From: Hydractinia symbiolongicarpus
Taxonomy: Eukaryota; Cnidaria; Hydrozoa; Anthoathecata; Hydractiniidae
Length of the DNA: 64,000 nucleotides
Direction of reading: 5' to 3'
Assembly (NCBI RefSeq): GCF_029227915.1
Contig: NC_079883.1
Location: 21,886,001-21,950,000, forward strand
Positions within the stretch are counted from its first letter, which is position 1. Every line of letters begins with the position of its first letter. Under the pieces are notes generated by a model that did no database searches, was not told where the DNA came from, and saw nothing but the letters and a program-made list of their open reading frames with translations. The position numbers and the translations under genes were made by a program. Below are positions 57,401-64,000 of the stretch, one piece after another.

Positions 57401-60400
57401 GAAAGAAAAGATTTTAAAATTCCAAAGCAGACAGTGTTTGATAAACAAACTGAAGTAAGTTAAACTGTTTTTAAGTATTAAGCCTTCGGTTTAGCTTATC
57501 TGGTGTTCAACTTTTAATAGTCTTTTGTATTTTGCGTCACCTTTGATCTTCTCTTCACTGCTCCACCCTTCTTTAAACACTGCGAAGCCCTCGTATAAAC
57601 AAACCAATGAAAGATAGATCACTGCTTTAGTGCTCCGTTAGTAAGTGTAGCAAATAAGCGATGAAACAAATCTCTTATATGATATATCGCATTCATTGTT
57701 TTTCTTTTTCCTGGCAATCTGCTTAACTTTTAAAGAAAATTAAGGGGTTACGAAACGATTCAATAAGCTCGATCTCCGCAATTCCTGAAGAATTGCGTGT
57801 AATAAACAGACCACTCAAAAGGTCCAGGTGCATGAAATTATACACTTTAGAACCACATAGACGTCTAGACAATCTGTTTATGAATAATTATTTTTTATGA
57901 TGCACGCGCTACATTTATTTTTTTTTTTTTTTAGAAAAGAAAAATAAGCTACGGGTTAAATATATTAAAAATCAGTAAATGGTTTTGGCGAGGGAACAGA
58001 GATAACACGAGGATCTTTGTTTGTTAAAAAATGTTATGTTACTAGCTCCAGGAAAATAATTAATACCTCTAAAAATATTTTTAAGTCACTGTTGTTGCTT
58101 AGACTACCTTGATATACCATAAACTTATATATGTTTCTATGCAAAAAAATCGAAGAATATAACTAGCTAGCTACTTCAAAAGGTTGAAGTTTCTTTCATT
58201 AGAAAATTTGAGTTAAAAACAAGGCAGTTACTTATATCGAATAAATATTCAATATATATTAAGTTAATTTAACTTGTTGTTTTTGTCCTCAGTGATTACA
58301 AAATTTTCCACCGCTATTATCTCGACTTTCGTGTAAGTCACTAAAGCCAAAAACCAACAGCTGTTTCGCAGCCCCTGTAACTCCATAACGTAAAATATCG
58401 TTTTGTTTCGATCAGAATGTTTTAAACTTGAATGTTTTAAACTTGAGTACACTAACAGGAAATTTGATTTCTGTCGTTCTTTTTATTTTCAGATGTCCGG
58501 CTTAAGTTTTTCTTGTTTCTTTTCTTATACCTTGAATATTTTTTATTTTATTTTACTAAAGTACAATGCAATAGTCTCTGCAAAAAAAATTCTCTTGTGT
58601 AGTGTCACTGTAGAACTTTGTCTAAAAAGCATACCACCACTTCACATATGTTTAGATCCGTTGCATCACACCACAACCGATATTCCATACACAGTGTATT
58701 ACGAATTGCTGAGCGTTTTGATATACAAAGCTTCCCTGAAGATGAATTCATTATTTTGCTTTTTTCCGATAAACAATTCCGACTCCAGGATGCACAGGCA
58801 TTAACTCAATTTAGCTCGTATAAAAAATGTCAAAAGATTTTTGTTGTGAATGTTGGTCATTCTAAAAATCCAATAGTTGGAGATATAGATAACACCGATG
58901 TCATCAACACAAAATATAATGCAGGATGGCTCAGGAGATTACCATTTGTCACAGGTGATACAACTCAATACAACAGTTTTCTGTTAAAGAGATTTTGTTT
59001 CTTTTAAATATGTTTACAAAAAAATGGGTCTGGGGAGAGGGAGTAGAGGGGGGTAGAGGGGTGGCTTTGTAATCTTGGTATATCCTCCACCGTGCTACCA
59101 TGGTTAGCCCTAAGATTTGGAAAACGTCATGAGTTTGTATGATCTTATTGTTGGTTGTGATCGTCAACGGGGATAAAAATATTTTTGGCGGGGTAATTTT
59201 TTTGGTGCTTGCATGTTTTTATTCACTATTTTAATGAGACTACGTTACGAAATACTTGTCAAAATCAAAGGCGCGATAGTCATTTGTCGCCCACGAATAC
59301 ACGTAATAGCAGTTTTTAATGAAGTTAGAAATGATTGGAAATAATAGTATTTGCAGGCATCAAAAATTTTGATATAGCGTTATAATATTCATGAAAGCAC
59401 GTGTGTTTTATTGCTAAACGACATGAGTCATTTTGGTTAAATAAATTTTATTGGCTGAATAGATCTTATTGTTCTTCATAAGAATATGCTATCCATCAAA
59501 TCGTTTGCGCACGCAGTTTCTGAGCACTCAATATGCTCAACTTTAATTACTTTAAAGATGGTAACTTTCCCTGAACTTTTATTGGTTAATAAGGAAGTTG
59601 TCTGTCTGCCTTGCTTAGAAGTTGACTCTCCCCCACTTCCAAAGATGCCAAAATTTAGGCGTTGCGTCCAAAATTATAATGCCCATGACCAGTATTAAGA
59701 GCTGCGGGGAAAAAACGACCTAATGGAAAGCAGACTTTACTTATATTTGTCCCCACTTGACAACACGATTAACAACATTAAAAAAATTAAGATTAAAAAC
59801 GGTAAAGTTCGAAGCGGTTTTGTCTGACTAGGACAAACCGCACCAATTGATCCTTATTACGTGTCAACTGGCAGCAAACGAATATAATAAAAAGGAATTT
59901 CTTCTAATTTTTCGGTGTATTTTTTATTTTATTTTATTTTTTAAAATCACTATCCATAGAATTGCCAAGATGTAAAGAAGGTAGCCATGTCAAAGACGAA
60001 TGCGGAAGAGTTTGTGAATGTTTTGATGGTAAACTTGTAAACTGTTACAGAGTTCGCAAGGAGTTCTCCAGCTTGACATTCGCAGAAAGGGAACGATACA
60101 TAGCAACGTATAAAAAAGTGTCAACCAGCAGGCAACATAAATACGCTTATGAGAAGTACTGCCATATCCATAAGCATTACTTCTATAAAGGAATTCACAA
60201 CGCAAGTCAATTCTTTCCATGGCATCGCAAGTAAGAGCTTGGTTTTCTTTATTGAAGATACGTTACACAAACTCTGGTGGACTTGTAGATAAGTCAGTAG
60301 CCTTTTCGGCAGATTAGGTAACAAGAAAAAAAACATATATAGCTAGGTCTTGTTATAAATTTAGGGTATCTTGTCTTTTCAATTTTAGTTATCTATTGGG

Positions 60401-62324
60401 ATATGAAAATCTCCTACAAACAGTAGATTGTCGCGTGACTATACCTGTCTGGAATTGGGCAAAATTTAGTTCGGTTGCTTGGAACGTCACACCTTCATAT
60501 CATATTTGGAGAAATGTTGGTGGCTTTGGTGGTAATGGCACTTATGGAAACGGATATTGTGTGATGAACGGACACTTTCAGCTGGGCTCTTGGCAGCCAC
60601 CGCTATATGAAAACACTCGAAACATTGTCAGTGAAACGTGCAGTCAAAATAAAAAATGTATGAGACATTGTCTGCAATACATAAAGTGTTTACGACGACG
60701 ATTCACATGTACCCCTCCGTCCTACAAATTAGTTAAAAAGAATCTTAGATTCAGTCCACATCAATTTTATAGATTCGATTTGATAATTCGTTCAAGCTAT
60801 CACAATAAAGTTCACAATTGCGTTGGTGAGTTGTTAATTTCATTAGAATGTAGAACGTAATATGTGTAGTGCAATGTAGTGCAGAAAAAGTAAAAAAAAA
60901 CAACTGAGATTTAACTAATCTTAATCAAACAAAAACTAAAAAATACGTGAGTGGTGGTTTTTAGGCAGGTAAATGCTAAACTTGGAAAAAAAATATTTAG
61001 CATATTTTTAAAACAGAAAATATTTTTCCTTTCGCTTGATCATTGCAGGTTAAATCAATTATATAAGCTGTGCCGTGATGAGGCACAAAATGCTTACTGA
61101 GTTTGACTTCGCATAGCTTGTAACACAAATATCTAGCCGTGCTGAACTGGGTGGTACCGCACAATTGACTTAGCTGTGTCACACGCCTTAACTTGACTGT
61201 ATGAAATCAATCAACGTGTTTAAACATGCGCATGGCGTTGTAAAACTGCTTATTGAAGTCGTGCCAAGATTTGACTTTAGTTTGGCTTGGCTTGACTCTT
61301 ATAAAACAGTGTGGTGATGGGGGATCGAGTCAAGCAATATTTTATGACTTCAATTGTAAATTGTGTTATACTCTTGTTACCACATCTTTTAAACTACAGG
61401 TGGTCATATGCAAACAATTTTTGCTTCAAGTGCTCCTGAGTTTTGGGGTCATCATGCAATGCTAGACAGTATTTGGGATGTGTGGCAACAAAAAGGTGAA
61501 GAATACAAGTGGGCTGCGTTCACAGAGAAAGACGCCTTCTTGTATGGCTTCAAACAGACGAAAAGAAGTTTGTACATCGATAATGATAATTTAGCAGGCT
61601 GTGGAATAAAAATCAAATATGAAATATTCGATATGAAAGATTTGATTGAAGATGAAAATAACTTCGAGGAACCTGAAGATTTTGATGGAGGTAATATTTC
61701 TGTGAAAGTGATTAACTACGTATTGATTTTATGGGTTTGTTTATAGAAACTAGTTTTTTCCTTTTGTCGCTTAGTTTGTTAGTCACACTGAAACGTGCCT
61801 TGATTGATTTGACATACGCGTCACAGCGACGCTGTTCTATTTTATATTTTCAAAGTTACAAGCAATTCTTGCGACAGGATAAGAGCAGGAATGATTGTAA
61901 ATCGCGTTGTAAATTTTTTTTACTGAACTAAAACACTAAAAAGGCCTTTCCTTTTATTACACAAGGAAGCGCGTGTCTCTGAATAGTTCTGTGTTGATCT
62001 CTTAGAAAATGTGATACCGCCGGCATGACATTATTTAGGAGGTTTAGCTGACCGCGTAATTATTTTCGTATTTATGCCATGTGCTCGAAGTAAGGAAGTA
62101 AACCATAAGAATTTTGGAAGTGCTGTTAAGAAATAATTAACTTAGTTTATACTTTAACCGCGACGACTTTTAACAGTATAATGTAAAAATGTACGATTTA
62201 TTTTGTTTTAGAAGAGGAATTCCCAAGCCGAAACAGTGCATTTCAATTTGACGAAAATGGAGCATACAAAGTCAGTGATGAAGAATTCCAGGAAGAGAAA
62301 GACTTTCACGATTCGAACTTGTAA
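54468..62324 (+). CDS. Secreted vWA-VWC-like-tyrosinase (7 exons)
   Basis: Exons: 54468-54543, 57256-57454, 58614-58954, 59960-60230, 60389-60825, 61400-61690, 62212-62324. All junctions are GT/AG with matching phase; total 1728 nt, 575 aa. Exon 1: signal peptide (NFSLFLLLLLQADS). Residues about 31-165: von Willebrand A domain (NIIIVVDVSKPNQ, EDEFIILLFSDKQF), whose metal site is degenerate (DVSKP, not DxSxS). About 207-235: short Cys-rich VWC-like piece (CGRVCECFDGKLVNC). About 240-510: tyrosinase domain. CuA matches H-x4-F-F-P-W-H-R-x2-L-x3-E across the exon 4/5 junction (H285, H294). CuB has HNKVH (H434, H438) and PEFWGHHAMLD (H460). The C-terminus is acidic. Dicopper tyrosinases oxidise phenols to quinones (melanin, cross-linking); that role here is inferred. 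A possible AATAAA is at 62842. Additional small exons cannot be excluded. Confidence 0.8.
55232..55376 (+). mobile_element. Helitron-like element in intron 1 of the tyrosinase gene
   Basis: It starts TCTATATTATAATACCCG after A and carries CGTCCGTCCGTCCGTCC. It ends CCCGTGGATTTTTCCACAGG-CTATCGA-CTA followed by T; the terminal G of CTAG is absent. Confidence 0.55.
55897..56037 (-). mobile_element. Helitron-like element in intron 1 of the tyrosinase gene
   Basis: GTCGTTAGCCCGTGGAAAATC marks the 3' side (CTAG nearby at 55891 with a small duplication). GGGCATTATAATATAGA ends the 5' side at 56037 before T. The body is nearly identical to 44495-44638. Confidence 0.6.
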
Positions 62325-62484
62325 TTGTAAAAAATAGAAAAAGGGGTGACATAGATGGTTACGAGAATAGATTATTGTAAACTGGGAAATGTTGTTTTTC
62401 CCTTTCTCCTATTTATTTATTTATTTGTTTGTTTGTTTGTTTATTTTCGCTTGATTAATTATTTATCAGTTTTTTTAGCTGCAA

Positions 62485-62550
62485 AACCTCTAGACCACTG
62501 TTAAACCACTGTTAAACCTCTGCTAAACCACTGTTAAACCACTGAGAAAA
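62485..62550 (+). repeat. Short AAACCACTGTT tandem repeat
   Basis: About five imperfect 11-12 bp units (TAAACCACTGTTAAACCACTG) downstream of the tyrosinase stop codon, probably in the 3' UTR. Confidence 0.7.
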
Positions 62551-62849
62551 CCTTTGCGCTTTAACCATATAACTGGTGTAATGTAATACATGCATTAAGT
62601 ATGATGACTGATCATCAGAAGATAAAAAATAACTATATAAAACATTTATGTTATGGTGTATTATGTAAATGTTTCGCAGAAGTTCACACAATTTTTGAAC
62701 AATTTAAATCATGTCTCCCTCAAACTCTTCATTGTATATACACTATTTCATTTATTTTCTGTAACATTATACAGTTCTTGGTATTTGTTAAGAAATTCTG
62801 GTTCTCGAACAGAAGTCGTTATTGAAGGAAGGTGATCCTGGAATAAAAA

Positions 62850-63535
62850 CTGTTTCTGGAAAATACAATATTTTTCATATATTGCTCCGAAGCTACATCT
62901 TTTATTTAAGAAAGTGGTGTAATTTTATGCAAACCATGCTTGAATCGGTGTATATTTTTTAAAAACAAGGATGGTCCACCAATAACTTTGAAATTGACTT
63001 TTGATGGAATCTGTAAAATGGTGGAACTGTAGGCAATACTTTTGATGTATCGGAAGGTATCGCCTACAACTGGTCCACTTGTAAAAAGAGTTGGTTTAAT
63101 TCCATGCTTTTTCTGTTATAAGAATATGCTTCATGAGAATGCTAGGGTTAACTTTCGGTTAAAAACAATAGGAATATTATTTAAAACAATAGAAAAATAA
63201 GAATAATGACTATTCTGATTGGAATTTGGGTGTTCTTACAAAATATCCTTATTTGCTTATATATAATTTACGCATTTAACGGGTTTGGTGACAAATTTGA
63301 AAGACAGGATGCTAGTGCTAATTGCTTCGGTTATGCCAAAGTTTGAATGATTGCAGGTTGCAATAGCCCGCGGTCTTTAGAACGTCACTTTACAGGATAA
63401 TCCACATTAGGGCCCATAAAAACCTTTAAATTTGCAAAAAGTGGTCACGCTTGCATCAGCAGCAATTAACAAATTTGAGAGAAAGACTCTAACCACACAA
63501 GCTAACATCCTAAAATTCTAATTTCACTGTGAACA
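62850..63535. other. Intergenic sequence downstream of the tyrosinase gene
   Basis: AT-rich. It contains relatives of dispersed repeats found at about 18235 and about 53600 (AACAATAGAAAAATAAG; GGATAATCCACATTAGGGCC). No gene. Confidence 0.35.
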
Positions 63536-63539
63536 GTTA

Positions 63540-64000
63540 AACAGTTCGTTACAAACAGTTCGTTGCAAACAGTTCGTTGCAAACAGTTCGTTACAAACAG
63601 TTCGTTGCAAACAGTTCGTTGCAAACAGTTCGTTGCAAACAGTTCGTTGCAAACAGTTCGTTGCAAGCAGTTCGTTGCAAACAGTTCGTTGCAAACAGTT
63701 CGTTACAAACAGTTCGTTGCAAACAGTTCGTTGCAAATAGTTCGTTGCAAACAGTTCGTTACAAACAGTTCGTTGCAAACAGTTCGTTGCAAACAGTTCG
63801 TTGCAAACAGTTCGTTGCAAACAGTTCGTTGCAAGCAGTTCGTTGCAAACAGTTCGTTGCAAACAGTTCGTTACAAACAGTTCGTTGCAAACAGTTCGTT
63901 ACAAACAGTTCGTTGCAAACAGTTCGTTGCAAATAGTTCGTTGTAAACTGTTCGTTGCAAATAGTTCGTTGTTAACAGTTCGTTTCAAACAGTTCATTGC
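63540..64000. repeat. 14-bp minisatellite CAGTTCGTTGCAAA, at least 32 copies
   Basis: Near-perfect tandem array with a 14-bp period; variants are GTTACAAA, GCAAGCAG and GCAAATAG. It runs to the end of the window, so its full length is unknown. Because 14 is not a multiple of 3, it stays open in several frames on both strands. Those frames are not genes. Confidence 0.95.

Noticed and set aside
58403-58804. 133-codon frame in the tyrosinase locus
   Set aside because: It overlaps the vWA exon 58614-58954 in another frame; only the latter gives vWA motifs and fits the splice phases.
63524-63946. Three long overlapping frames of 112-127 codons on both strands
   Set aside because: They arise because the 14-bp repeat contains no stop codon in several frames; they are not genes.
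63540-64000. Possible CRISPR array
   Set aside because: The repeats are contiguous 14-mers without unique spacers, in a eukaryotic sequence.

Overview
This is a eukaryotic, AT-rich, intron-rich window from a marine invertebrate animal, most likely a cnidarian and perhaps a medusozoan or hydrozoan. The evidence is the secreted PAN/EGF proteins with a C-terminal domain I know from cnidarian predicted proteins, a vWA-tyrosinase fusion, a decayed class C GPCR, a TTAGGG-type interstitial repeat, and a transposon mix of Helitron-like, hAT-like, piggyBac-like MITE, Penelope-like, BEL/Pao and Ty3/gypsy pieces. The species call is inference. There is no prokaryotic organisation: no operons, ribosome binding sites or CRISPR. 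I found no tRNA or rRNA by eye.

Three multi-exon genes could be assembled because splice sites and codon phases agree at every junction. (1) A plus-strand PAN-EGF-C-terminal-domain gene has exons 758-1102, 11630-11708 and 14174-14646 (298 aa). (2) A minus-strand paralogue has exons 43281-42982, 41010-40932 and 39783-39332 (276 aa), with the same three-exon, 79-nt-middle-exon plan. (3) A plus-strand signal peptide-vWA-VWC-like-tyrosinase gene has seven exons from 54468 to 62324 (575 aa) and an apparently complete dicopper site.

Layout. 1-14.9 kb: gene 1. Its 10.5-kb first intron holds a 7.3-kb DNA transposon (2942-10276). The transposon is bounded by CCCAGTGGGCAC inverted termini and ACGTTG-type subterminal arrays, and carries a truncated transposase-like ORF, a four-exon DUF4806-like ORF, and 162-bp and 129-bp tandem arrays. 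12.5-13.8 kb: a TACTGCGCAGTA minisatellite and Helitron-like elements. 16.2 kb: a Penelope-like GIY-YIG remnant. 18.4-19.8 kb: two tandem Helitron-like elements. 19.8-23.9 kb: a pseudogene with PMP-type repeats and a membrane-spanning tail, split by a 2.2-kb hAT-like element. 26.3-29.3 kb: a segment duplicated directly at 46.4-47.9 kb and interrupted by Helitron-like DNA. 29.3-35.4 kb: a broken BEL/Pao element containing a TTAA-flanked MITE. 35.4-37.7 kb: a short GPCR exon copy and a truncated gypsy element on the minus strand. 39-43.3 kb: gene 2. 44.5-45.1 kb: tandem Helitron-like elements and a perfect 46-bp palindrome. 48.0-50.2 kb: the class C GPCR pseudogene. 54.5-62.3 kb: the tyrosinase gene. 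63.5-64 kb: a 14-bp minisatellite running off the window.

The genes do not form a pathway. The two PAN-EGF proteins and the tyrosinase are all predicted to be secreted and could act at the cell surface or in the extracellular matrix, but nothing here links them functionally.
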